A DNA stretch of 33,414 nt from Balneolales bacterium (lineage in GTDB: Bacteria; Bacteroidota; Rhodothermia; Balneolales; Natronogracilivirgulaceae), in contig SLLP01000080.1 of NCBI GenBank assembly GCA_007133995.1, positions 1 through 33,414 on the forward strand, written 5' to 3'. The first letter of the stretch is position 1. Every line of letters starts with the position of its first letter. The notes beneath the pieces are model-generated. The model did no database searches and was not told where the DNA came from. It saw only the letters and a list, made by a program, of their open reading frames with translations. The translations under genes were made by a program, and so were the position numbers. Below are positions 17,121-24,551 of this stretch, one piece after another.

Positions 17121-17140
17121 ATGCATGCGCTGTCATGCAT
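17121..17140. repeat. Inverted repeat spanning the permease stop codon
   Basis: ATGCATG and CATGCAT form a perfect 7-bp stem with a 6-base loop. The TGA of the permease gene (17135-17133, minus strand) lies inside it. On the plus strand it is followed by ATTGTTTTTTG, which would look like an intrinsic terminator in the plus direction, but no plus-strand gene ends nearby. On the minus strand it may be an mRNA processing or attenuation hairpin between the two ABC cistrons. Confidence 0.4.
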
Positions 17141-18395
17141 ATTGTTTTTTGAAAGCGAATTCGTTGTTCCGGGTAATAAGCCAGGCAGAAACGGCCGATA
17201 CGACCACATCGGTCACGGCCCAGGCAGGTACCGCCTGCCAGCTCACCGCCGATGAAAACAGCGCTGCTGCTGCTACGGTCAGGATCAGCGCCAGTGTCCA
17301 TCGTGTCTGCAGGAAAAACCGTGCGATGACCCAGTCAACAGGCGGCATCATCCACCAGTGAAAAACCGGTGGCGAAAGGCTGGATCCCGCCACAGGCCAG
17401 GCCAGCATGTTCTTCGCCAGGATCCAGAAAACCAGCCAGCCGGCATGCCATGAGTCCGGGGTCCCGATCCAGATCAGCAGCCAGTAGGTGAAGCTGAGCA
17501 GTGCGATGATGCGTCCTATCGGACGCTTACGGTCCAGCTGGATGATCTGGGTCCATACGGCGGCACGCCACCGCGAAGGCACCCAGTAAATGGCTTCATA
17601 TGCAGCGGGATCACGAGATTCTCCGGTACCGGTTACGGGATTGGTAAACAGCTCGTCATAGAAGGCATCGCTCTGGTAGTACAGACGATCGAACCGGCCG
17701 ACCTCACGACTGAGCCGAAATCCCGCATACCCCAGAAACAGGACAAAAGGGAGGACCGCCAGATGCACTTGCGGGATGGCGGCGGCAACGACCACGCTCA
17801 TCATCCCGACAAAAGTGACCATGATCGTGCTCATGAATGTAGGGAACATGCCTGCATCCACCGGAGTACTCTTTCCGACCGAATCCAGTGATTGAAAGAG
17901 CCACCGGCCGGCCTTGCCCTCATTCCAGCGCTGCGAGCGTTCGCTGATGGTCACAAATCGGTACAGCGAGTAGATCATGATGGCTGTAAGGGCAAGGATT
18001 CCCGTGGCGAAAAGCCGTGTTTTCTCGTGGAATTCTTGCGTGGGTGCCGTACTGTCACCAAAAGCGATCACGGCTGCAGCCATTATTCCGAACAGCCAGA
18101 GTGCACGTAACTTCACCAGATGGTGAAGAAACAGCCGCCGTGGTGAGGGATTGATCTGGAGGATGAGGGTCTTGTCGCTGTCCGGGAAGAGCAGGTGCGG
18201 GGTGATGAATGCCATACATGCGGCGAAGGCCATGGCCAGATAACGAAAGAGGATGGTGCGATCCGCCAGTGCCAGGTCATGTGACAGCCAGAGCAGCGCG
18301 AGGAGCATTGCCAGTCCGGGCACTATGGCGGTAACCCTGCGCGCCAGCGAGGTGTGGCGTCCTGGAATGGTGCGGTAAGTCAGTGGTCTGATCAT
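17133..18395 (-). CDS. Probable ABC transporter permease (polytopic membrane protein)
   Basis: The 420-residue protein has about ten hydrophobic segments (roughly residues 22-38, 49-70, 97-113, 128-146, 187-207, 211-226, 297-311, 317-336, 366-384 and 388-406). A hydrophilic stretch at ~228-295 interrupts them. I do not recognise the family by motif. The cytoplasmic ILQINPSPRRLFLHHLVKLR (78-97) resembles the coupling region before the third helix in ABC-2 type exporters, and an ATPase gene follows downstream. An exporter permease is therefore the best inference. The frame ends in a hairpin that spans the stop codon. A 10-base palindrome AGACCGGTCT (18408-18417) lies just before the start. GC content looks higher than in the mre block. 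Confidence 0.65.
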   Translation of the reverse strand: MIRPLTYRTIPGRHTSLARRVTAIVPGLAMLLALLWLSHDLALADRTILFRYLAMAFAACMAFITPHLLFPDSDKTLILQINPSPRRLFLHHLVKLRALWLFGIMAAAVIAFGDSTAPTQEFHEKTRLFATGILALTAIMIYSLYRFVTISERSQRWNEGKAGRWLFQSLDSVGKSTPVDAGMFPTFMSTIMVTFVGMMSVVVAAAIPQVHLAVLPFVLFLGYAGFRLSREVGRFDRLYYQSDAFYDELFTNPVTGTGESRDPAAYEAIYWVPSRWRAAVWTQIIQLDRKRPIGRIIALLSFTYWLLIWIGTPDSWHAGWLVFWILAKNMLAWPVAGSSLSPPVFHWWMMPPVDWVIARFFLQTRWTLALILTVAAAALFSSAVSWQAVPAWAVTDVVVSAVSAWLITRNNEFAFKKQYA

Positions 18396-18443
18396 GGATG
18401 CCGTTTTAGACCGGTCTGCCGACGTGGTGTGGGTGTGTGTCGT

Positions 18444-19604
18444 TTACATGGTATCTATTACGCGAAATCCAAGCTGCTCGAGGACGGGATGGCGATCCGT
18501 AACGGCTGCCGGGATTCCGATCTCCGGAAATTCCTTTCTCAGCGGGGTATTCTGTCTCAGTTTTAAAAAACCGGGACCTTTCTCATCAGCAGGCAGACCG
18601 ATAAGGGTGCGGAGCGAGGCATCATAGGAAAAAGCCGGGTGCAGCAGCCGCAGGATATCGATCAGTGGCCGATCATCATCAGGAAGATGTTCGCGTTGTG
18701 GTTCCGAAACAGGAGTTTCAGGATCCTTGAAACCGAAAAAACGGTGCAGCTGGTCGCACATCATCTCCGTTGCTTTACGCTTGGCTTCAATCGAATAGCC
18801 GGCGATGTGGGGTGTGGCAAGAAAAGACTGCTTGGCGGTAGCATCGGCAAAAACAGGTTCGTTCTCCCAGACATCACAAATGAACATGCTCACGTGTCCG
18901 TCACGCAGTGCATCGCGAACCGCCATTTCGTCAACCACACCTCCACGCGACGCATTAACGACAATCCGTTTAGGTGCTGATCGTATTTTCTCTTCATTAC
19001 ACCAGTGCCAGGTTGCGTAGACACCAGATCGTTCCAGCGGCACATGATGGCTGATGATATCACAAGCAAGCACATCTTCCAGGGATGCAGATTTGAATCT
19101 GTCCGGCTTTTTTTCCCCTGTTTCAGAAATATTCCTTTCACGTTCCTCACGCGGCGGATCAAACAGCCGGCAGGAGATCCCGATCTGTTCGAGCAGGGCG
19201 GCGGTGGCAGAACCGGTGAATCCGGCGCCCACAATGCCTGCCGTCAAACTTGCGGGTGAAATATTCATTTCATCACAGCATGAGAGCACCGCAACTGCAA
19301 CATATTCGGACACGCTTCGTGCGTTGGAACCCTTGGCATCGGCAATTTGAACCCCGCGATCTTTCAGAAACGGTTCATCCAGATGATCCCTTCCGGCAGA
19401 GGCTGTGCCCGCAAAGCGCAGCCGGCTGTTGGGGGGGAGCGTGTCTGAATTCAGGGGATTTGTCGTGCGAACCAGAACCGCATCCGCCTGAATGATCTGC
19501 TCGTTGCTCCACCCGGGAAGGGGATCGTATGTTGCAAGATGAATGGAAGGGTGAAGGTACTTGTCAAGATGGTAATGGTGTTGGTCGGCCAGAACGGTTA
19601 TCAC
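18444..19604 (-). CDS. pdxB: Erythronate-4-phosphate dehydrogenase
   Basis: PdxB oxidises 4-phosphoerythronate in the DXP-independent-of-PdxS pathway to pyridoxal phosphate. The 386-residue protein is a D-2-hydroxyacid dehydrogenase. GAGFTG (126-131) is the NAD-binding glycine motif with acidic D149 after the second strand. The catalytic trio is R220 in VVNASRGG, E249 in DVWENEP and H266 in ATPHIAGYS. PdxB-specific features are RFAGTASAGRDHLD and CDIISHHVPLERSG. The C-terminal ~90 residues (DDDRPLIDILRLLHPAFSYD) match the PdxB dimerisation domain that other family members lack. The start is GTG, 33 bases after the preceding membrane-anchored protein gene. Other PLP genes are not in the window. 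Confidence 0.9.
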   Translation of the reverse strand: MITVLADQHHYHLDKYLHPSIHLATYDPLPGWSNEQIIQADAVLVRTTNPLNSDTLPPNSRLRFAGTASAGRDHLDEPFLKDRGVQIADAKGSNARSVSEYVAVAVLSCCDEMNISPASLTAGIVGAGFTGSATAALLEQIGISCRLFDPPREERERNISETGEKKPDRFKSASLEDVLACDIISHHVPLERSGVYATWHWCNEEKIRSAPKRIVVNASRGGVVDEMAVRDALRDGHVSMFICDVWENEPVFADATAKQSFLATPHIAGYSIEAKRKATEMMCDQLHRFFGFKDPETPVSEPQREHLPDDDRPLIDILRLLHPAFSYDASLRTLIGLPADEKGPGFLKLRQNTPLRKEFPEIGIPAAVTDRHPVLEQLGFRVIDTM

Positions 19605-19637
19605 GTCGGTAAATTCGGGATAAATAGTGTGAAAATA

Positions 19638-20345
19638 TCAGAAATTATGATGATGGGGGCGGCGCGACTTCGGTGGATCGAGGATTTCCTTGAGCAAAAT
19701 GCCGTCACGGAGTCTCTCTGGGTTCATAAGGATTGCCTTGACATTCTTTTTGCCCCTGGCATCAGAGACCACTACTTCCGGTGATTCATCCAGCGTGGTA
19801 TAAATCGGGTTGTCTCCTTCGATAAGTTCACGGCTCAATTCGTCGGCCTGCGCCCCGATCTCGGTGCCCGATTCTTTTTCATAGGAAAAGGGGTTGGCCG
19901 ATTCGACACGTGCCGGACTGTGGATGGGTTCATGTGAGGGATGACGGTAGCCGGAACCGGAATCGGTACCGGACCCTCTGACCCGTCTGGTTTGCGCGGA
20001 TTGATGCGTTGCTTGCTGTTGCCTTGAAGCAGCACTGTCACGTGTGCTTTCTGTTTGGGTACGTTCTCTTTCTGGTTCATCACCGGATAACACCCGTTCC
20101 ATCCCCTCGAAAAAGTCCTCCCATGTTTGCTCACCGCGCGCTTCCTGTTCGCCCGAAGCCGAACGCTGCGACCCCTGCGGGCGGGCGGATTCAAGCTCGC
20201 GGCTCTGTCTTTTCTCCCACGGATCATCTGCTGATTCCGCATGTTCCGGCGCCTCGGGGTTGGTCTTCATGCTGTTCAGCACCCTCTTGATCAGAGGATA
20301 GAAAATGAAGAGAAGGATCAGAAGCTGAAATAAATTGATTTCCAT
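19638..20345 (-). CDS. Unrecognised single-pass membrane protein with disordered linker
   Basis: I do not recognise this protein. With the ATG at 20345 it is 235 residues. A start further upstream is open in frame, but it would run to the start of the divergent phosphorylase gene and leave no promoter space. The first ~20 residues (MEINLFQLLILLFIFYPLIK) form one membrane helix. A polar, low-complexity region rich in E, R, S, Q and G (~residues 30-160) follows and is probably disordered. A short ordered C-terminus contains NPIYTTLDESPEVVVSDARG, then ILLKEILDPPKSRRPHHHNF. A tail of the type EIL.PP(K/R)..RP is found in many short bacterial membrane-anchored hypotheticals. It is first in a likely operon with pdxB and the ABC genes. 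Confidence 0.7.
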   Translation of the reverse strand: MEINLFQLLILLFIFYPLIKRVLNSMKTNPEAPEHAESADDPWEKRQSRELESARPQGSQRSASGEQEARGEQTWEDFFEGMERVLSGDEPERERTQTESTRDSAASRQQQATHQSAQTRRVRGSGTDSGSGYRHPSHEPIHSPARVESANPFSYEKESGTEIGAQADELSRELIEGDNPIYTTLDESPEVVVSDARGKKNVKAILMNPERLRDGILLKEILDPPKSRRPHHHNF

Positions 20346-20425
20346 CTGTCGGTTGCCATTAAGTATATTCCATCCGATAATATGGCAAGATATCAATTTT
20401 TTGCAGAAAAAATCACATTGAACCA

Positions 20426-21763
20426 ATGAAATCTCACAATATTGTTTCCCTGATCCGGAAAAAAAGGGACGGGGAATCCCTTGATTCCGATGAAATGCGG
20501 TTTCTCATTCAGCTTTACAGCAGAGATGTGATGCCCGACTACCAGATGAGCGCTTTTCTGATGGCGGCCTTCCTGAACGGTCTGAATGATGATGAGTCGG
20601 CATCGCTGACCCGCGAGATGCTTCATTCCGGTACGGTGCTGGATCTCTCCATGGTGCCGGGTGTTAAGGTGGACAAGCATTCGACCGGCGGTGTCGGTGA
20701 CAAGACCTCGCTGATCCTGGCACCGATTGTTGCCGCATGCGGTGTGCCGGTTCCGATGATATCGGGTCGCGGTCTGGGTCATTCAGGCGGGACCCTCGAC
20801 AAGCTTGAATCCATTCCGGGGTTCAATGTAAACCTGGATTTGAAACGCTATGTAGAGGTGCTGAAAGAGCACAAACTGGTGCTTATTGGTCAGACCGATG
20901 AGATCGCTCCGGCGGATAAGCGTATGTATGCTCTGCGCGATGTGACGGCCACGGTCGAATCCATTCCTCTGATCGCCGGGAGCATCATGAGCAAAAAACT
21001 GGCCGAGGGGATTGATGCGCTTGTTCTGGATGTGAAATTCGGCAATGGAGCCTTTATGAAAACGAGGGAGGATGCGCTCAGTCTGGCACAACGGCTGGTC
21101 GTGATCGGGGAAGAATTCGGCAAGCGCACTGTTGCTTATCTTACGGGAATGGATCAGCCACTGGGCAACAATATCGGCAACTGGCTGGAGGTGTATGAGA
21201 GCATCGAATGTCTGAATGGAGGCGGACCAAAGGACCTGCTGGAGGTCACGCATCTGCTCGCCGGTACCATGATCTATCTGGGCGATGAGGCTGGAACGGT
21301 GGAAGAGGGGATTGAACGCAGCAAGGCTGCGGTCCAGGACGGCAGCGCCATGCAGAAATTGCGCGACATTGTAGCCGGTCAGGACGGCTCAACCGAATAT
21401 CTGGATCGACCGGATGACTATCCGGCTGCCTCACACAGTTTTGAAGCAGCCGCCGGAAAAGACGGATACATTTCAGCAATGAATTCCTACATCATTGGCA
21501 TGGCAGGTGTGGAGCTGGGAGCAGGCCGCAAGTCGAAAGAAGAGACCATTGATCCGGCCGCCGGCATCATCCTTGAAAAAAAGATTGGTGATCCGGTCAA
21601 ACGGGGTGAAACAATCGCAAGGTGCTTCACGAATAAGGAGGTAGAAACGGATACTGTCCGGCAGATGCTGCAGGATGCCGTTACCGTCGGTTCTTTCCGG
21701 CCGGATGTCCCGGCCCTGATCACCGATACCGTAACACGGGACGGCGTGACACCCTGGAGCTGA
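20426..21763 (+). CDS. Pyrimidine-nucleoside / thymidine phosphorylase
   Basis: This enzyme reversibly cleaves thymidine, deoxyuridine or uridine with phosphate in nucleoside salvage. The 445 residues match the family. The signature KVDKHSTGGVGDKTS (81-95) supplies the phosphate-binding loop. SGRGLGHSGGTLDKLESIPG is the second diagnostic motif, and LIAGSIMSKKLAEG and LDVKFGNGAFMK are the next conserved blocks. The C-terminal beta-lobe includes DPAAGIILEKKIGDPVKRGE. DeoA and Pdp types cannot be separated with confidence by eye, so no symbol is given. It is divergent from the pdxB operon with an ~80-base promoter region. A PspA gene follows 47 bases downstream in the same direction, but nothing links the functions. 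Confidence 0.94.
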   Translation: MKSHNIVSLIRKKRDGESLDSDEMRFLIQLYSRDVMPDYQMSAFLMAAFLNGLNDDESASLTREMLHSGTVLDLSMVPGVKVDKHSTGGVGDKTSLILAPIVAACGVPVPMISGRGLGHSGGTLDKLESIPGFNVNLDLKRYVEVLKEHKLVLIGQTDEIAPADKRMYALRDVTATVESIPLIAGSIMSKKLAEGIDALVLDVKFGNGAFMKTREDALSLAQRLVVIGEEFGKRTVAYLTGMDQPLGNNIGNWLEVYESIECLNGGGPKDLLEVTHLLAGTMIYLGDEAGTVEEGIERSKAAVQDGSAMQKLRDIVAGQDGSTEYLDRPDDYPAASHSFEAAAGKDGYISAMNSYIIGMAGVELGAGRKSKEETIDPAAGIILEKKIGDPVKRGETIARCFTNKEVETDTVRQMLQDAVTVGSFRPDVPALITDTVTRDGVTPWS

Positions 21764-21810
21764 TCTTACGGATTTGTCCGGTTACTTTCCAACAACAAAC
21801 CGGAGATATT

Positions 21811-22581
21811 ATGTGGAGAAGATTTGTACGTGCGATCAAATCCCTTTTTGGCGGGGTGGTCGGCTCAATGGAAGACCCGAAGCGGATTCTTGAGCAGAAC
21901 ATTCGTGAACTCAACGACCAGGTGCCACGGATGAACGAAAACATCGCCACGGTAAAAGCCAATGTGATGCTCCTGCAAAAGGAGGTAAGACGATACGAGG
22001 TGCAGGTTCAGGATCTATCCGCCCGCATCCAGTCTGCCATAAAGGCCGACCGTGACGATATCGCTGAAAATTATGCCCTCCAGCTACAGCGGACCCGGGA
22101 GAACCTGGAAGTGGCGCGCCAGCACCTGAAACAGGCGCAGATGGCTTATGACAAAGGGCTGCAGGTCAAAAAGACGTTCATGCGGGAGAAAGATCGAAAG
22201 ATCCGGGAAGCCCGGGATGCGATGCGTGAGAGCGATCGTTCGGCCTGGCAAGCCAAAGTGGCCGATACGCTCGAGCAGTTTGAAGTTGGCGGCATGGACG
22301 CCACCCATGACGAAATGATTGCACGCATCAAGGAAGATACTGCGCGCAACGAAGCCCGCATGGAACTGGCGCTGGACAGTGTCGACAGCAAATCCCTTGA
22401 GCTGGAATACGATGCTGAAAAGCTGAAGGCTGCTGAAATTGTCATGCAGTTCAAGAAAAAGATGAAGGGCACCCCAGCGCTGCCCGAAGCAAAAGATTCG
22501 GCGGAAGTCGTCGTCGAGCGAAACGAACCGAATATCCGTTCTCAAAACACCGTTCATGTGAACACATCCAACCATGTCTGA
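21811..22581 (+). CDS. PspA/IM30 (Vipp1) family membrane-stress protein
   Basis: PspA/IM30 proteins are ESCRT-III-like peripheral membrane proteins that polymerise on damaged inner membrane. The 256-residue protein starts with an amphipathic helix (MWRRFVRAIKSLFGGVVGSM). Next comes the family's conserved DPKRILEQNIRELNDQVPRM, then a long alpha-helical hairpin (~residues 30-150). Segments such as VKANVMLLQKEVRRYE, YDKGLQVKKTFMREKDRK and WQAKVADTLEQFEVGGMDAT follow. The C-terminus ends in a short polar tail. The reading frame overlaps the next gene by eight bases, so the pair is probably translationally coupled. A GGAG six bases before the ATG may be its ribosome site. No pspF or pspBC genes are visible. 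Confidence 0.9.
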   Translation: MWRRFVRAIKSLFGGVVGSMEDPKRILEQNIRELNDQVPRMNENIATVKANVMLLQKEVRRYEVQVQDLSARIQSAIKADRDDIAENYALQLQRTRENLEVARQHLKQAQMAYDKGLQVKKTFMREKDRKIREARDAMRESDRSAWQAKVADTLEQFEVGGMDATHDEMIARIKEDTARNEARMELALDSVDSKSLELEYDAEKLKAAEIVMQFKKKMKGTPALPEAKDSAEVVVERNEPNIRSQNTVHVNTSNHV

Positions 22582-23422
22582 CCACCACTCCATCAACTTC
22601 TCGCGGGAGGCATTCCTGCATCCGGTCAATTTGGGCTTTCTGCTGACCGTCAGTTTTCTGGCGCTTCTCAACTCGGGAACCCCCTGGATGCCCACCATTA
22701 TTTTCTCGATGGGATTGGGCCTGGAGTTGCTTTACCTTGGCATGGTTCCGCACAAGCCCTGGTTCAGGCAACACATCGTCTGCCGCAGAAATGAGGAGCT
22801 GAGACGGAGCGGGCAGACAGAAAAAAATCAGTTCGACCAGCTTGAGGGGGCCAGCCAAAAGCTTTTCCTGGCCTTCCGGGCTATTTACGAAAAGATCCGG
22901 ACCAACTTTCAAAGGATGCCGGAATCATCCCGACCGCTTACGGATCAGCTGACCGAGCGACTGGATCAGATGAAAAGTGAATATTTGGCGCATCTCATGC
23001 TTCAGGAACGGTACCGCGAATATCTTGACCATTCCTCACCCGAATCCATTACTATCGAAATTCACAACCTCAAGAAAGAGATGGAATCGGCGACATCAGA
23101 GCGTCTGCTCGAAGTGAAGCAGCGCAGACTTCAGATCCTGGAGAAGCGTCTCAACCGGCACCATATCGCTGCCGAGAAGGCTGAGATCTGCCGCTCGCAA
23201 CAGCAGACCATGGAAGATGCCATCCGGTATGTGTATGAAAAGTCGATTACAATGTCTCACCCGGGTGAGCTGGGTGGCCATCTGGACCGGCTTATCAGCG
23301 AACTGGAAGAGACTTCTGCGATCATACAGGATATTGACGATGACATTCCACCGACGTATACTGTCCTGAGTCAATTGGAAAGTCAGCCGGAGGACGAACA
23401 CGGATCGTACGTCATTCGCTGA
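22574..23422 (+). CDS. Unknown two-TM coiled-coil protein coupled to PspA
   Basis: I do not recognise the family. The 282-residue protein has two adjacent membrane helices (~19-34 and 40-58). They are separated by a short SGTPWMP turn and followed by HKPWFRQHI at the membrane edge. The rest is cytoplasmic and almost wholly helical, with coiled-coil-like charged stretches at ~85-150, 160-215 and 235-256. An acidic C-terminus (IIQDIDDDIPPTY) ends the protein. The ATG lies inside the last codons of the PspA gene (8-base overlap). That placement suggests it is a membrane partner or anchor for PspA, comparable in role to PspB/PspC but not similar in sequence. This function is inference from context and topology only. 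Confidence 0.75.
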   Translation: MSDHHSINFSREAFLHPVNLGFLLTVSFLALLNSGTPWMPTIIFSMGLGLELLYLGMVPHKPWFRQHIVCRRNEELRRSGQTEKNQFDQLEGASQKLFLAFRAIYEKIRTNFQRMPESSRPLTDQLTERLDQMKSEYLAHLMLQERYREYLDHSSPESITIEIHNLKKEMESATSERLLEVKQRRLQILEKRLNRHHIAAEKAEICRSQQQTMEDAIRYVYEKSITMSHPGELGGHLDRLISELEETSAIIQDIDDDIPPTYTVLSQLESQPEDEHGSYVIR

Positions 23423-23475
23423 CGGAAAATACAGGGCCTGTACTGTACTGGCCGCTGTGAAAAATCAGGAATGTT

Positions 23476-24261
23476 ATGAGCTATCAGGCGGAAATGCTTC
23501 TGGTGGATGTCGAGGATCACATTGCAACGGTCAGTATCAACCGACCGGACAAGCACAACGCCCTGAGTATGCAAATGATCGGGGAGCTGGATGAACTGTT
23601 TGTGTCGCTGCAGGAAGATGAGGAAGTCGGTGGTGTGGTGATTACCGGTGTCGGACAAAAAGCTTTCGCTGCCGGTGCCGATATTTCAGAACTTCACAAC
23701 CTCAGGGTCAGGAGTGGAGAACGGGTATCTGAAAGGGGCCAGGCTGCTCTTTCACGGATTGAGTCATCCGGCAAGCCGGTGATAGCTGCAGTGGAGGGGT
23801 ACGCACTGGGTGGAGGTTGCGAGCTTGCCCTGGCAGCCCACCTGCGTGTAGCTTCAGCCCAAGCGAGTTTCGGATTGCCCGAACTTGGGCTGGGATTGAT
23901 GCCCGGTTATGGAGGAACCCAAAGGCTTCCAAGACTGATCGGCAAGGGCAGGGCGTTGGAGCTTATTCTGGATGGAAATCCGGTTGATGCCGCCAGGGCG
24001 TATGAAATAGGCCTTGTGAACAAAGTGGTGGGCGAAGGTGAAACAGTGGAAGCTTCTCGTAAATGGTTAAAACACATTATCAAAAAAGCACCTATTGCCA
24101 TTAGTATGGCAATCAGATCAATTCATGCCGCATATCCCAATCGGGCTCAGGGTTTTCATGATGAGTCCCGGCTCTTCGGGCATCTTTGTGGAACCGATGA
24201 CGCGTACGAAGGTACGGGCGCTTTTCTGGAAAAACGAAAACCCGGGTTTCGTAACAGATAA
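23476..24261 (+). CDS. Enoyl-CoA hydratase (crotonase family)
   Basis: It probably hydrates enoyl-CoA in fatty-acid beta-oxidation or a related pathway. The 261-residue length is typical. INRPDKHNALSMQM opens the fold, and FAAGADISEL holds the CoA-binding and oxyanion loop. VEGYALGGGCELALAAHLRV carries the first catalytic glutamate (GGGCE), and FGLPELGLGLMPGYGGTQRL carries the second (LPE). Both glutamates of true hydratases are present, so activity rather than an isomerase-only or decayed function is likely. The preceding gene (two-TM coiled-coil protein) ends 53 bases upstream. No thiolase or acyl-CoA dehydrogenase is adjacent, so the precise pathway cannot be set. Confidence 0.92.
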   Translation: MSYQAEMLLVDVEDHIATVSINRPDKHNALSMQMIGELDELFVSLQEDEEVGGVVITGVGQKAFAAGADISELHNLRVRSGERVSERGQAALSRIESSGKPVIAAVEGYALGGGCELALAAHLRVASAQASFGLPELGLGLMPGYGGTQRLPRLIGKGRALELILDGNPVDAARAYEIGLVNKVVGEGETVEASRKWLKHIIKKAPIAISMAIRSIHAAYPNRAQGFHDESRLFGHLCGTDDAYEGTGAFLEKRKPGFRNR

Positions 24262-24393
24262 AGCTGTATTTTATAATTATAACACAGATATGAAAAGATG
24301 CAGAAAACGGCTGATTTTTCTAAAATTTCAGAACCATTTTTATCAGCAGATTAATTATAATTGGCAAAATCATCAGATAAGTATAATCATCGG

Positions 24394-24411
24394 CGGGATC
24401 GCACGATCCCG
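24394..24411. repeat. GC-rich inverted repeat in the hydratase-CorC gap
   Basis: GGGATCG and CGATCCC pair around a 2-base centre, extended by one outer C-G pair. It lies 133 bases after the hydratase stop in otherwise AT-rich DNA. There is no T-run after it, so a Rho-independent terminator is doubtful. The preceding ~130 bases are AT-rich and show no other recognisable element. Confidence 0.35.
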
Positions 24412-24472
24412 GCCACAACAACAGGCAAACAATAAAGCCGCAGACTTACTTTGCATACCTCTTCGCCATCAC

Positions 24473-24537
24473 CGGAACAGGACCTGGAACTGGAACTGGA
24501 ATTGGACAAAAACCTGGAACTGGACCTGGAATCTGAC
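24473..24537 (+). repeat. Degenerate tandem hexanucleotide repeat (TGGAAC)n before the CorC-like gene
   Basis: About ten 6-base units of the form TGGAAC, TGGACC or TGGAAT lie in a row, with one interruption (GGACAAAAACC). They end 14 bases before the ATG of the CorC-like gene. The unit is visible directly: TGGAACTGGAACTGGAAT, then TGGAACTGGACCTGGAAT. It lies in the presumed leader of that gene. A slipped-strand expansion would change the spacing between promoter and start. Confidence 0.75.
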
Positions 24538-24551
24538 CCGGGAGCTGCTTT

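Noticed and set aside
21778..21803. CCGGTT...AACCGG inverted repeat before the PspA gene, possibly hiding its ribosome site
   Set aside because: Six-base arms with a 14-base loop are too weak to claim a regulatory hairpin without comparison.
23430..23442. TACAGGGCCTGTA hairpin-like sequence before the enoyl-CoA hydratase gene
   Set aside because: The stem is only five bases with a three-base loop and no T-run.
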